DNA of 64,000 nucleotides from Lottia gigantea. Lineage: Eukaryota; Mollusca; Gastropoda; Lottiidae. Where the stretch lies: the NCBI RefSeq assembly GCF_000327385.1, contig NW_008706746.1, forward strand, positions 979,218-1,043,217. The letters run 5' to 3'. A program made the translations under genes and the position numbers. The notes under the pieces were generated by a model that saw only the letters and a program-made list of their open reading frames with translations, was not told the origin of the DNA and did no database searches. Position 1 is the stretch's first letter. Each line of letters opens with the position of its first letter. Of this stretch, positions 1 through 14,800 are shown piece after piece.

Positions 1-339
1 GAATTATTATTACTATAGACAATAAATCCGTTGGGGGCCTTCCCAAAAGTTTTTTTAAATTGCATAGAAGCACATTTTGGGAGTAAATTCATGTATTAGT
101 TTTCTATTTTACCATGCACTTAAAATCATATGAGCCATAACCATGCCATATTGTGTCGCCACTACTGAAAACAATGTGTCTGCACCGCGATCTGTGGTTA
201 TGACAGTATTTAGATTTATTTTTAGTTGGAAGTAGCTTGATGTTACAGTACAGTAGCTGTTGAAGAGTTTTATTAAAGAACAATAGAATATATTTATGTA
301 TTGTTTATTAATTGTCATAAAACAGGAGACTAATCAATA

Positions 340-965
340 TTATAGTCTACTGATTTCAATCACTGGAAATCTTCAATATTATCAAGGTATATAGTCATCT
401 CGAATATAATAATGTGATATAATTATCTAAATGTTATAAAGTGATATAGTCGTCTATATATTATCAAGTTATATAGTCACCTCTATAATAAAGTGATATA
501 GTCATCTAAATATTATCAAGTTATATAGTCATCTCAATATGATAAAGTGATATAATTATCTAAATGTTATAAAGTTATTTAGTCGTCTAAATATTTTAAA
601 ACTATCTAGTCATCTAAATATTGAAGAGATATATAGTCATCCCATTAAAATAAAGTTTTACAATTATTTAAAAAGTTATCAAGCATCTAGTCATCTAAAT
701 ATTACAGTCTACTGATTTCAATCACTGGAAACCTTCAATATGACAAAAGTTATCTAAATATAATAAAGGTATATAGTTATATAAATATCACCAAGCTATC
801 TAGTCATCTAAATATAATGAAGTTATCTAGTCATCTAAACATTTGAATATTACAGTATACTTCACCTTCAATATTACTGAGTTATAATAGTCATCTTGAT
901 TTAGTCCTTCAGTCATGATCAAGGTATATAGTCCTATATTTATTATAAAGATATATTATTTAATT
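340..965. repeat. Degenerate AT-rich minisatellite with a longer nested duplication
   Basis: Units of roughly 25-30 bp built on the phrase ATATAGTCATCTAAATATTA recur across the block with many substitutions. A larger duplication is laid over them: the phrase TAGTCTACTGATTTCAATCA near 342 returns near 704, about 360 bp later, with the same flank. The unit shares the words AGTCATCTCAATAT and TCTAAATAT with the array at 7861-8625, so the two may be related. Confidence 0.6.
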
Positions 966-2379
966 ATCTAATTATTTTAACGGTAGATAGATAAAACTTT
1001 ACGTTGTCTGCCTTACTAAAATTCAATACCCTAAAATTATTCTGATAAATTTTTACGGCATCAACCTTGCCTGTATGTTCAATCGAATTTAACCCAGTAG
1101 TCTCAAAAATTGTCATAATAAGGGTTAAAAGCTGTCACACAATACAAGTTAATGTTTTAACGAATATTTCACATTACCTGTTTAATCTTCATTGAACACA
1201 GCATGTGATTGTTTCAATATTTTAATGACCTGTAACATGTGTTACATAATAATTCATAATAATTGTCTTGAATCTTGGATTGCTAGTAGAGTCTCAGTCA
1301 GAAAAAACAGGAAATGAAAAAACTATCTGTGCATTTTAATCTGATTGACGGAAATGTGTATAAAAAACTGTAGATAAAAAGATAATGTAAGAATAAACGT
1401 TGGTCTGAATAGTTATTGGTGTGTAAACTCAGTTGATCACGTGACTAACTGAATGAATGATGAAGTAATTTTATATATGTTTGCGTGATCAATTGCGTTT
1501 ACACAACAATAAAGTTTGAAATATTAAAACAGAACCTCAAAAAACCATGTTGTTACTCAGAGTTTCATGCTATGCCAATAAAGTTTTTCAGACCAAGGTT
1601 TATTTCTTATATTTCTTTGAGTACAAATCTTCGATAGAATCATTGTTGAGTGTATTCATATGCTATATTGACACATGATAAACAGTCAAAACTACAGTTT
1701 ATCGAAAAATAAACGTCATGTGCTGTAACTTGTTTATAGTAGAAATGTAAATATTTTGTAATGAATGTCTTGACTTGGTTAATGACAATATATTTACAAG
1801 GAGTGTCACCACAAGTCCCTCAAGAATAATAAACAATATAGTATCATTGGACAGAAATTATGCTGATGATGGTTTAATCCTAACTTTCAAGAGGACAATC
1901 ATCTAGAGACTTGGGCTGTAAGAGATATTATGTTTGGTTTCCATGGCCACAAGACTAAGATTTGCTCTGGTGCATAATATAATTTTAAGTGAAAGTTTGA
2001 CTTATACAGGTATTTTCTTCTACATTATAAATTGTATAGTATGCTATTAATATGGTAAAACTTACTTAGACTGTTTATTCATAGCATCTGCTAGTTTATA
2101 TTACATACTTTGACAAATGAACTAACAAAACAAAATTTAATGAAAGTGATCAACTGATACCAGATTTAATTTGACAACAACTGTGAAATTTCAGTCATTG
2201 GTGCATTGGGAATCTTGAGCTAGGTAATGTTGCCAGCAATGGTAGTAAATCTAATTTCGAATTCTGCCAGTTAAAACGTAAACATCTGCTCTCAACCCCT
2301 TTCCACCATTAGTAAAACTGTACCATATTGTTTTCAGTTCATGACCCCTTCTATCACTAGCTAACACTGGCAGTGCCAG

Positions 2380-2490
2380 CCTCCTGTACAAATAGGGGGA
2401 AGACTGTTGGAGCTTCATAGGCACAGGCTGCGGGGGGTTTAAGAGGTTTCTGCAGCATGAAAACTTTTAAAAAATTGAATTGGTTTGCTG
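2380..2490 (-). repeat. Fragment of a dispersed C-rich-tailed element (copy 1, minus strand)
   Basis: Read on the minus strand this ends in a C-rich stretch followed by CCCCCTATTTGTACAGG, the same tail seen at 5095-5245, 33828-33990 and 59835-60000 on the plus strand. The opposite end begins CCAATTCAATTTTTTAAAAG, like the start of the other copies. It is non-coding; the family is not recognised beyond being a dispersed non-autonomous repeat. Confidence 0.45.
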
Positions 2491-4103
2491 CATTCTGACA
2501 TATTTTGGAGCCAAAAAATATAAAAATCATATTTTTCACTGTGTCAGATAAGAAGGTAGGATTGATACTTACAACCTTCACTGGGGCCATCACTCCACCA
2601 CTGCACCACCGACCTTTATATTATTTTTGTGCCATATTGTTGTTCTGTGGCCAGGAATTAACATAGTTATTGGCAGAGAAAAGTAATGATCATCATGAAA
2701 TTATGATAAACTATCAGGGAAATAAACAATTCTTCGATAGAGATGACAATAATTTGGATTTATTCCATGATAATTAGACATAATTAGAGTTAATTAATAT
2801 GATTTATGTGTAGAATAGTAAAACAATGTGGTATGAAGGGTTAATTAGTGACTAGCTGCAGGCTGAGTGTCGTGTCGGGTATCTGGGGAAGTCTGGTAGC
2901 GTAGAAGGACTTAACGAAGACAGAGTTAACAATATAAAACAATAATTATGAGTTGATTTATATTCAATATCATTTACTAGAGTGTTAACAGTGTTTTGTA
3001 CCTTGTTTTAAACAATATTTCATGGGTACATTGTCAATTCAAAAATTGTAACCAGCTTGAAAAACACTTGGTGATCTGTGACCAAGATTGTGTTTGGATT
3101 TTGTGGTTATTCTTAATTTGTAAGTTTTGATTTTAGTTTTTGTGATTTTCAGCAGAGCTAGATTTTTGCTTTTGTTGGTATATATTTTTGTCAGATCAGA
3201 CTTGAATCTTTGAAGTCTTTTGTTGGCTAACATTGATATACTGTGTTCTATATGATACTTAAAATACTTGATTGAATTGAGTATCTTGCTGATTTAACAA
3301 TTTATTTGTTCAATTAATTATTTCTGATGTTATTGCTGCTATCAATTTATTGATTGTCAAACTGTAATTTCAGATGTTGGGTTTCGTTATGCAGTTTGGA
3401 TTGTAATTTTCCTTACTGCATACTACCTGACCATGTCCATCTTCAGTATTTTCAGAAAATTATGAACTTTAACTCTGTTTTATTTATTTCATAATAAATT
3501 TTAATAATTATCTAGAATTTCAATTTAGATATTTTTTAACTCTTTATTGTTTAGAATGTCATTACACTGATGTTTAGACAAATTTGCCTAAGTCAGAAGA
3601 AATTAAAAACAAATTTTACCGAAGTCATTTTGCTTGAAGTTCAAGTCTTGAGTTGCTAAATTACTATAAGCTACTTGTTCCTAACAATCCATTGAAATGC
3701 ATTTGAATGAGGCAGTTTTAAGCTTCTCTTGTAAAGTGAAAAAAGGCACTTTTTGCTTAAGTCTACAATTTGTTTATCTGAACCTTTGAATCCTTATTTC
3801 ATGTAATAATATTGTCCTCAACCCCCATCTAAATCTTAGTTTGTTAGACGTCTAATTGACATGCTATATTATTGTAATTCATTATTTTTAATTTTAGTTT
3901 CAATTTAAGAGTTAAATATTTTGACCTTATCCATCTGTCACTTTCCTCTTTTGTTTACAGCAAAGTTTGAACTTTGATATTTCCTCTCTTCTTTCAAGTT
4001 GTCCAGAAAATTCCCTGAACAATTTTTCAGAGTTATATAAAAGTTAAAACTTAGACAACTCATTCAGGTTTTAAAGGTTAGATATTGTATAAGATATTGT
4101 ATA

Positions 4104-4350
4104 CAGCCCTGTCACCAGGAATAAATTGGTGCTGGGGCTCAGATTTTGTACTCAGAAAATATGAAGAATTAAAGGCCCAGAGAATTCATTTCTGACAATT
4201 TTGAGGTGCCAAAACCGTATGTTTTTGATTTTGTACAAAGGCACTGTAATTGAATCAGTCTCTGCTAAACTGAAGACCGTTTTGCTGGGGCTTAATTTTC
4301 ACTTGCTGGGGCCCAACTCCCACAGACCCCACCCTAATGACGTTGCTGAC
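4104..4350 (+). repeat. Dispersed repeat, member A of an inverted pair
   Basis: This block of about 245 bp begins CAGCCCTGTCACCAGGAATA and ends near CCCCACCCTAATGACG. Its reverse complement, with moderate divergence along the whole length, lies at 10490-10735. The CAG-type terminus and the lack of coding capacity fit a non-autonomous DNA transposon, but no terminal inverted repeat or target duplication was established. Confidence 0.65.
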
Positions 4351-5094
4351 TGTATATTTTATAATCGAGTGAAAAAGGAGAGAGTGAGGAGCGTTACGGA
4401 GTAGAAATTATGTACAAATTTACATTTGATTGATGTAAGCTGTAATTGCCAGTCATGTCTAACTGAAGTTAAGTCATTTTAACTTTCAATCGCAGATAAT
4501 TCTAGACACACATGGATTTGAAGGCTCAGATTTCAATGGTGAACTTTGAACACTATAACTGATTGGTTTAGCTTAAAAAATACCTGTTTCTGAGACAAAA
4601 GTATGATTGGTGAAAAAAATGGCCTACCTCTAAGAAATGACTTCTAATAAGGATTGTAGGAATTAAATTTTTGTTTTAAATGGACCTCTTTCTAACATGA
4701 TATATTATCTTATGAGATATGTACTGAAAAAAAGCGCCTCTCTGTAAAATCATTTAGATTTGTCAAGGTACTTTTTAAAGGTTTTGGGGGTCAATCAGTC
4801 CCCATGAATCTAAAACCTCTGAATTAACTATATGAATCAATTTGTGTGGGTTTGATGATAAATGGCTATAAAAACAATTAGATTATTCTAGCCGATCAAT
4901 ATAGAATAGTAAATCAATTAGAATTAGTTGTCTAGAAATCAACTTTTGAGCACAAATCCACAAAAATATATGATTTCCACCAACATTTTATAGTAATTCA
5001 TTAAATTGTACTCTCACTTCATTTCTTACAAATTAAGAAATACGATTTCTATACCCTTTAGTCCTAAAATATGTGCCAGAATGCACCTAATCAA

Positions 5095-5245
5095 TTCTAT
5101 ATTTCAAAAATTTTCTTGGCAAGAACCCTTATGGATGCTCCATGGAAGAATTGCTGCCGCTTTCTGAATCTCAATCTCGATAGGTGTCCCCCCATTATGT
5201 CAGTATGCCCCCTATTTGTACTCCTCGTCTCGGGAGGCTGATAAC
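5095..5245 (+). repeat. Fragment of a dispersed C-rich-tailed element (copy 2)
   Basis: It opens with CAATTCTATATTTCAAAAAT and closes with TCAGTATGCCCCCTATTTGT, matching the copies at 33828-33990 and 59835-60000. Divergence is high, so this is an old insertion. Confidence 0.5.
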
Positions 5246-5582
5246 TGAGTACAGTCATTGCCAGCTCACTGTTAAATTGCTGATAAAGTTTATATCAGTT
5301 ACTGATCCCACACATGTTTTCTGACATGAAACAAATCAGAATATTTTAAAACTATCAATAACTATCTAATACTTTATAAAATGGAGATTAGTTTGAGCTT
5401 AATTGAGACTTAGTGGCATAATGAGACTGGATAACAAAGGCTTAGTAGAGCTTAACGTCCAGACTAGTAGTATGAGAAATTGTAACAGGAATCAGGAAGC
5501 AATTCTTGTCATTGTTTTTACTATCAGTTAAATCTTGTTTTATATTGATTCAAACTTGCAGATAATTTTACAGATTTTAACG

Positions 5583-7428
5583 ATCTGAATATCCTAGGAT
5601 AGTTACAGATACTGATTATCACCATCTGAATATCCTAGGATAGTTACAGATACTGATTATTACCATCTAAATATCCTAGGATAGTAACAGATACTGATTA
5701 TCACCATCTGAATATCCTAGGATAGTAACAAATACTGATTATCACCATCTGAATATCCTAGGATAGTAACAGATACTGATTATCACCATCTGAATATCCT
5801 AGGATAGTAACAGATACTGATTATTACCATCTAAATATCCTAGGATAGTAACAGATACTGATTATCACCATCTGAATATCCTAGGATAGTAACAAATACT
5901 GATTATTACCATCTGAATATCCTAGGATAGTAACAGATACTGATTATCACCATCTGAATATCCTAGGATAGTAACAGATACTGATTATTACCATCTGAAT
6001 ATCCTAGGGTAGTAACAGATACTGATTATTACCATCTGAATATCCTAGGATAGTAACAGATACTGATTATCACCATCTGAATATCCTAGGATAGTAACAG
6101 ATACTGATTATTATCATCTGAATATCCTAGGATAGTAACAGATACTGATTATTACCATCTGAATATCCTAGGGTAGTAACAGATACTGATTATTACCATC
6201 TGAATATCCTAGGATAGTAACAGATACTGATTATTACCGTCTGCCTAGGGTAGTAACAGATACTGATTATTACCATCTGAATATCCTAGGATAGTAACAG
6301 ATACTGATTATCACCATCTGAATATCCTAGGATAGTAACAGATACTGATTATTATCATCTGAATATCCTAGGATAGTAACAGATACTGATTATTACCATC
6401 TGAATATCCTAGGGTAGTAACAGATACTGATTATTACCATCTGAATATCCTAGGATAGTAACAGATACTGATTATTACCGTCTGAATATCCTAGGGTAGT
6501 AACAGATACTGATTATTACCGTCTGAATATCCTAGGATAGTAACAGATACTGATTATCACCACCTGAATATCCGAGGATAGTAACAGATACTGATTATCA
6601 CCACCTGAATATCCTAGGGTAGTAACAGATACTGATTATCACCATCTGAATATCCCAGGATAGTAACAGATACTGATTATCACCATCTGAGTATCCTAGG
6701 ATAGTAACAGATACTGATTATCACCATCTGAATATCCTAGGATAGTAACAGATACTGATTATCACCATCTGAATATCCTAGGATAGTAACAAATACGGAT
6801 TATCACCATCTGAGTATCCTAGGATAGTAACAGATACTGATTATCACCATCTGAGTATCCTAGGATAGTAACAGATACTGATTATCACCATCTGAATATC
6901 CTAGGATAGTAACAGATACTGCTTATCACCATCTGAATATCCTAGGATAGTAACAGATACTGATTATCACCATCTGAGTATCCTAGGATAGTAACAGATA
7001 CTGATTATCACCATCTGAATATCCTAGGATAGTAACAGATACTGATTATCACCATCTGAATATCCTAGGATAGTAACAGATACTGATTATCACCATCTGA
7101 ATATCCTAGGATAGTAACAGATACTGATTATCACCATCTGAATATCCTAGGATAGTAACAGATACTGATTATTACCATCTGAATATCCTAGGATAGTAAC
7201 AGATACTGATTATCACCATCTGAATATCCAAGGATAGTAACAGATACTGATTATTACCATCTGAGTATCCTAGGATAGTAACAGATACTGATTATTACCA
7301 TCTGAATATCCTAGGATAGTTACAGATACTGATTATTACCATCTGAATATCCTAGGATAGTAACAGATACTGATTATCACCATCTGAATATCATAGGATA
7401 GTAACAGATATTGATTATCACCATCTGA
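5583..7428. repeat. 41-bp minisatellite, about 45 tandem copies
   Basis: The unit is 41 bp and contains the perfect 10-bp palindrome ATCCTAGGAT followed by AGTAACAGATACTGATTATC. Copies differ at a few recurrent sites (GGATAG or GGGTAG, TTATCACC or TTATTACC or TTATTATC, GAATATCC or GAGTATCC). Between about 6005 and 6493 these variants repeat in the same order with a six-unit period, which is a higher-order repeat. One unit near 6241 lacks six bases. The array lies in non-coding DNA about 1.4 kb upstream of the first recognised STAC-like exon. Confidence 0.95.
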
Positions 7429-7860
7429 ACCCACACTTTCAAGTTTGTTGACCCAAACCAAAATTGTTTTATTGCAATAGTTTAGCAAGCATATGGTCTT
7501 GGAGAAGGGATTAATTTCACTGATGTATTTTTTTCTGTAGAATATAATTCACATAAGAAAAAATTCCTCCTTTTCCTGAAAGATCAGATAATGTCATTTA
7601 CATATTTCACCGTAAACAAGCTGAAAATTACACGGACTTAGCTGAGTCTAATTTTACTCTTGGCAGGAAATTATTACTGTTTCAAGATTTGATTGACTGG
7701 AGAATAATTCACAAAACTGAAATTATACTATATAGAGATAATTTTAAAGATCTGGTTTCAACAATATTTTTTTAAGGTTAAGTTTCTTTTGTCTTCACAG
7801 AGTTTTAAAGGAATTAGTCGTATTAATTTTTACCAGCATATAGAATTATATTTCAGCATT

Positions 7861-8625
7861 ATGTACAACCATCAAAATATTTACTTTACCTGCTGATAGA
7901 GCTTGATTTCAGCTTTCTGTATAGCCATTTAAATAAATACTTAACCCACTGATAATGCTAGTCATCTCAATATGTACTTTAACAGCTGTTAGGTCCTTAT
8001 ATCAGCTATCTGTACAGTTGTCTAAATATCTACTTTACCAGCTGATAGAGCTTGATTTTAGCTTTCTGTATAGCCATTTAAATGAATAGTTCACCCACTG
8101 ATTATGCTTGATTTCAGCTATCTGTAAAGTCATCTCAATATGTACTTGGACAGCTGTTAGGTCTTTATATCAGCTATCTGTACAGTTGTCTAAATATCTA
8201 CTTTACCAGCTGATAGAGCTTGATTTCAGCTTTCTGCATAGACATTTAAATGAATAGTTCACCCACTGATAATGCTTGATTTCAGCTATCTGTAAAGTCA
8301 TCTCAATATCTACTAATATCTAACAGCTGTTAGGTCTTTATATCAGTTATTTGTAAAGTCCTCTAAATATTTCCTTGACCGGCTGATAGAGCTCGATTTC
8401 AACTATCTGTATAGTTATCTAAATATCTACTTTACCAGCTGATAGAGCCCAATTTCAGCTATCTGTACAGTTGTCTAAATATCTACTTTACCAGCTGATA
8501 GAGCCCAATTTCAGCTATCTGTACAGTTGTCTAAATATCTACTTTACCAGCTGATAGAGCTCGATTTCAGCTATCTGTACAGTTGGTCTAAATATCTACT
8601 TAACCAGCTGATACAGTTTAATTAT
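7861..8625 (+). repeat. About 57-bp degenerate tandem repeat containing CAGCTG
   Basis: The unit contains TTTACCAGCTGATAGAGCT, then TTTCAGCTATCTGTACAGTT and GTCTAAATATCTAC. The copies between 8430 and 8600 are nearly uniform and the earlier ones degenerate. The array stops about 230 bp before the exon at 8858. The same family runs in reverse complement at 17930-18345. Confidence 0.85.
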
Positions 8626-8863
8626 CTACTTATCTGATATGATACATTGGTATCAAGTAACATCTGACATGATATTCTCCTGCAAAAACTTTCAAAAGTT
8701 AGACTGTTACTTTCAGGGCATTCTTGTGTGTAGTTATTATAGATATTTTAACTCATTGATTTACAATTATTGAATTAAATAATATTTACAAAGTTTGTAA
8801 TTTACTACTTTACTGGTTATGACATTGATTTTAACATTCTTAATTTTACCTTTTCAGATTGAT

Positions 8864-11800
8864 ATGTTGACTCCTAAACAGAATGGAACATCGGACCCAG
8901 ACCTGGAAGGGGATGATAAAAAACAATCCTCAGCCACAATCAAGGGAATGTGGAAAAAAGCTTTTAAGAATCTGAAAAGCAACGAAAAACAGAATTGGTT
9001 GGTAAGTTCATTTTAGACTTTTTAAAAAATTGGCAGAAGTTTGGAACTGAAAAAATTAGAAATGACCAAAATTCAACTCAGTGGAAAAGTTTGTCCCCAT
9101 TCCCCCTCCATTCCACTATCATACCCTTACATATATAATACTCATATAAAACAAAATCCCAATTGACCATGCCTTCAAAATCCTGAAATAGGTTCAATAT
9201 TATATATTGATGTTGTCAGTGGCGTTTTTTTTTCCAACTTATTTCTAACCAATCATAAATGTTCATGTATATATCAATGATCAACAAAACAAAAAAAAGA
9301 CTTTTTGACCTTTTTTGAAAGTGGTAACTTTTCATTTTCATAAATGAAAATAAGGGAAACCATCTTTTAGCTTGATTTGACATTTTTTGCTTCCTATATG
9401 GTTGTGAAATAAATATAACATAGAAGTTGTTTTCAGGAAGTATTCCATTCAAAACATTTATATTTTGGGGTCATTCTACATTAAAAATGAGCAATTTTTG
9501 GGCAGGTGGTATTATCTTTCTAAAAAATGTTCAAGCAGACACCTGAGCATTTCAATTATAAAACATAGACCATTCAATTACTTCCTTCTTAAAAAACATA
9601 TTATATAATCTAAAATTCCACGAGGCTGTTTGTCCTGCAGTAATATCTGTAATATAAATGAAGTAATCACTACCTACAGGCTGAATATGAACCGATTCTA
9701 TAAACGCCTGGATTTATTATTCAGTATCACCTGAACTGCTCCAGGAAGACAGTTGACATCTGACTTTTTCATTCACAAAAAGGTGATGATTTTTGCTGGT
9801 GGAAAAGATTGTAGAAGAAGACATTTTCATCAATTAAAAGACGATCCAAAATTCAATATCAAAGTTTTTACAAAATTTTGCTTCCTGTGGTTGAAAAGGA
9901 AGGATTTATAACTGAAATAATTCCTGCGAGGAGTGGTGTCAGAATTCTGCCGAGAAAGCATCTGTTAAATGACTGGATTATAAAACTTCAGGGTATTCTT
10001 TCTGTGGGTCCATATAAATCAATTTAGGCATTTCTTACCATAAATCATCTTACTGACAGTAAAATTTTCAGGGGAAATTAAAATTGCCTACAGCTTTTTT
10101 AGTTTGTTTACTCAGACTTGTTGTTTTGTTAGTTTCAAATATTTTTAATGGAATTAATGATATAAAACCAAGGACACGATATTCATAACTTTGAAATAGA
10201 CTTGATCAACAAGTGTCTGTGAAATGACATTTTCTCTTTGTATTGCCGGTCATGTCTGAATGCAGTTCTAAACTAATGGGAAACTTAGAAGACATCCTGT
10301 TTTTTTCAATCGGTATTTGTGGTTTGGAGCATGAAATCAATAAAACTGTATTCCAACAGGTTGAGAGACAAAGGTCATACATGTAATAACTCACATATTA
10401 AGCCCAGTTCTTATCTTTTAATAGGGGACATACAAGGTAGTTAAGATCCCACTTGGATTATTTATGTCATATATTTCTGAAGCCCCAGCGTTAGGGTGGG
10501 TCTGTGGGAACTGGGCCCCAGCAAATTTGAATTAAGCCCCACTAAAACCTTCATCTGTTCAGCAGAGATTGATTCATTTACAGTGTCTTTGTACAAAATC
10601 AAAAAGAAATAGATTTTGATACGTTTTTGGTACCTAAAAATCGTCAGAAATGGGTTCTCTATGCCTTTAATTCTTCAAATTTTCTGAGTACAAAATCTGA
10701 GCCCAAGCACCAATTCATTCCTGGCGACGGGGCTGTGTTAACACCATTATAACACCATTCAACCACACCATTACATTATATAATAATTATAAGTCAAGCA
10801 TGTTTACAGGTTGGACGCCAGTTCATGACTGACTCCAGTATGTACACATCTGTATATTTGCGCATGCGCACTTACATTTATGAATTAACAGGCTGTATTT
10901 ATGTATTTTCCTGACACGTATTTCTGCTGTAACATTTATCACGAGGACAGGTGATTTCTTCTTATTTTTTTTGACTCTGCAGTTATCCTCAATGAATAAT
11001 AGATACTGTTTTTCAATAATACACATTTTAAGATTAATTTTATAAAGCATGCTTTACGACTTCATAGTTCAGATTATTCCCATATGACAGTTCTTACAGT
11101 ACAACTTAACCAGACTTACTAAAGTTTGAGAAAATTTTTGAAAACAAAGTCCCATGACTCAATAGTTAATATTGTGCAGACGTCTTAATATTTTTAACAC
11201 CCACCTGAGGTTAATTGTTCTAATCTGTACCAACTGAGGTAAATTGTTATTGTACCCACTTGAAATAGATTGTTTTTCCTGTACCCACCTGATGTGAATT
11301 GTGTTTAACCTGTACCCACCTGAGGTTAATTGTTTAAAACCTATAGGCCTACCCACCTGAGGTTACTTGTTAATTACCTGTACTCTGTTTGATAAAAATA
11401 GGACATAAAACTTCATTCATTGAAGTAATTGTTTTAACCTGTACCCACCTGAGATTAATTGTTTCTTAACCTGTACCCACCTGAGGTAAATTATTTTAAC
11501 CTGTACCAACTTGAAGTAAATTGTTATAGTGTGTACCCACCTGATATATATTGTTATAGCCTGTACCCACCTGAGGTAAATTATTTTAACCTGTACCCAC
11601 TTGAGGTAAATTGTTATAGTCTGTACCCACCTGAGGTAAATTATGTATAAGCTACACCAACCTTGGGTAAATTGTTATGACCTGTACCCACCTGAGGTCA
11701 TTTGTTTTGACCTGTACCCACCTAAGGTAATTGTTTTTAACCTGCACCAACCTGTAGGAATCTAGTAATATTTCTTAATTTCTCATCAGTTTTTTCCAGT

Positions 11801-14800
11801 TTAAATGTCAAGCTTTCGTCTGCTATTAAATTGACCGAAACTGACTTACGCTCGGCTGATGCCTACTCACTCTTCTGGAACACCTGATGCTACTCAGGTT
11901 TTTGAGAGTAAAATATAAAAAAAAAACAGAAGCTACTCCAAAACATCTTAAAGTACATGTGTTTTAGTGAGCACAAGCGAAAAGTTTAAATGTTTAAATT
12001 CAGCTACACACTAATGCAACATTACCAAATATCACAGTTACAAAGTTATGAAGTATTGAACCTTGGAAGATAAAGTGTTAAATTTTCATCCCAAAACCCC
12101 TGTATGGCGATACATATCGTATCGTGGATTGATTGGCAATGCCGAGTACTACTACACACTTTCGTCAATCTTTCCTCATTGCACACTGCATGGGTAATAG
12201 ATGTCAGACTTCATTTTATTAAGTCAGATAGAAATTCAGAAAGTATCAGATTATCTAAGAGCATGCTGCGAGCATGATGAACGTTTGCGTTAAAAATTTA
12301 ACATCATGAATGTTTGACCTTTCCAAGTCGTGTAAATTAGGTTTTTTTTCAATCATTGAGATCTCTGACATTTCTATCTTGAAAAAATAATAAATTACTT
12401 CGTACTGTCGAGGGAAAGAATTTTCTTAGAATTATTATTTTCTTCAAATCAATATTTTGTAGGTTTTTTTTTAAGGAAGCATTTTGAAGAACCTTCTTAG
12501 TTATTCATTTTTCAATATTTGAAGTCTTCAGTTTGATCTGTGCTTTTAGTTTTCCCAATTCTTTTAAAGGAATTCTTTCTCTTAGAATGAACACAAAATT
12601 TGAATTTTCAAACTTTGCCAAACTAAGAGTATATTGTCATCAATGGACTTACCTGGTGCCATAACTCTACCACTAAGAGACAGTATTCCTGAAATTGTTA
12701 TCAGTTATATTGATATATATAAATATATCTACTTCATATTGACTAGAGTTTATCTCATACATGTACTGTCAACTCATGTTTCGATTTAATAATCCCTCAT
12801 CATGTCAGTTTCATAGAAGAGGTTGTTAACCTTCCAGATATGGACAAAGCGTATGAGAAAAGTAATCATGTTGCTGAAATTTTTCTTCCTGAGCTTGTAG
12901 TTTTTTCTCCATATCTTCTTTCAATGCATGTTTCGTTGAAATATTTCTCCAAATGTGTTCTATTTTAAAAGCTAGTAAATAAACAGATTATGTAAAAACT
13001 ATGAACATAAACACATTTCTAACCTGAACTCAGATGTTTCTAATATATATGATAGACATAGTAATAAACCATGGAATACTAGACTAGAGTCATTGAACTA
13101 TATTATAAACAGTCAAACAGTTTTCTGAGTTAGAATCTTCAAGTTACTATTTAAAATACTAAATAGAATCATTGAACTATATGAAAAGCAGTAGGCCTTT
13201 TTCTGTAAAAGAGCACTGTGAGTTCAAATCCCCTTTATATTTTGAATAATGGGCACTTAAATATTAAAAATCAAATTCTAGCTTATAACGCCGTTGTTTT
13301 GAAAATGTGTCTAAGAGTATTGAAGGATGCTGTGTGTTACTTGCTGATTATGAAAGCTTTGACTGTTGGATGTCATAAAAAAGTATATTAATGCTGTTGT
13401 CCTAAGAAAATTTGTCTCATTGTGTACTAAATGGCATTATCTGTCATCTTTTATCTAATCGCTCGCTAAACTGGATTTTGTTTCAAGACTGAACATGAAT
13501 GAATATAAAAATCAGTAATATGGTCGAATACTGGGGAATGAATAAGATTCTAACCCTTGGCGCTAAATAAGTTATAATCTGATAAGGTTATATATAGCGA
13601 AAGTTATTTACACAATAAGCTAGTAACAATAATCACAATATCACTGTCTTCTCATTATTCTCTCTTTATTTAAAGACGGGCTGCCAAAGAAGTTCCCTCA
13701 TTGTACACCTGGGAGGGTTTCATTAAGAAGGGAAGGGTTTCATTAAGAAGGGAAGGGAAACATAAAAGATGATTTTATGTAGTGAATAAGGTACAGAACA
13801 TTTGGACATAAAATTTCATATCATTCCCTTTGTCCAATGAGATTGGAGAATAGTAGGATGTAAAATTCATTTCATTTCATTTGTTTCTTTGGCCCAATGA
13901 GGTATAGAACATGAGGATGCAACAGTAGGATGTCCAATAAGATACAGAATCGAAGGAACAGTAGGATGTCAAACTCATGTTTTTCATTAGTCCAATAAGA
14001 TACAGAACAGTAGGATATAAAACTCATATTTTTCATTAGTCCAATAAGATACAGAACAATAGGATATAAAACTCATGTCTTTCATTAGTCCAATAAGATA
14101 CAGAACAGTAGGATGTAAAACTCATGTTTTTCATTAGTCCAATAAGATACAGAACAATAGGATGTCAAACTCATGTTTTTCATTAGTCCAATAAGATACA
14201 GAACAGTAGGATATAAAACTCATATTTTTCATTAGTCCAATAAGATACAGAACAGTAGGATATAAAACTCATGTCTTTCATTAGTCCAATAAGATACAGA
14301 ACAGTAGGATATAAAACTCATATTTTTCATTAGTCCAATAAGATACAGAACAATAGGATGTCAAACTCATGTCTTTCATTAGTCCAATAAGATACAGAAC
14401 AGTAGGATATAAAACTCATATTTTTCATTAGTCCAATAAGATACAGAACAGTAGGATGTAAAACTCATATTTTTCATTAGTCCAATAAGATACAGAACAA
14501 TAGGATATAAAACTCATGTCTTTCATTAGTCCAATAAGATACAGAACAATAGGACGTAAAACTCAATATTGTTTCAATAATGGAGAGCAATACAATCTTA
14601 TATTTTATTCCACTTCATTAGCCTATTTAAGTGTAGAACAGTAGGATGTCAAGCTCTATTTCATATTTTAAGCCCAGTAAAGTTGTAAAAAAAAATTATT
14701 CTGAAAAATGGTTCCAGGCAAAATGAAAGCAATATTTAAAGCCAGAGTATATTACTGGTTTGAAGAATCTATAATTTGAAATTCAGATCACAATAGCTAA

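Larger units (their letters stand above)
1..8857. other. Non-coding 5' region upstream of the first recognised STAC-like exon
   Basis: No coding exon could be supported here. The short reading frames have no recognisable domain and no matching splice sites. I looked specifically for the Cys/His pattern of a C1 zinc finger, which should precede the STAC exons, and did not see it. The stretch holds four repeat blocks, listed separately: 340-965, 5583-7428, 7861-8625 and the dispersed elements at 2380-2490, 4104-4350 and 5095-5245. It may be 5' intron of the STAC-like gene, because the exon at 8858 begins with a 3' splice site and so must have an upstream exon. Confidence 0.5.

Noticed and set aside
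5583-7428. CRISPR-like array
   Set aside because: The units are contiguous with no unique spacers, and the context is a eukaryotic intron-bearing locus.
11159-11650. Tyr-Pro-Pro-Glu-Val repeat protein
   Set aside because: It is the translation of the CACCTG minisatellite; there are no splice sites or start context.
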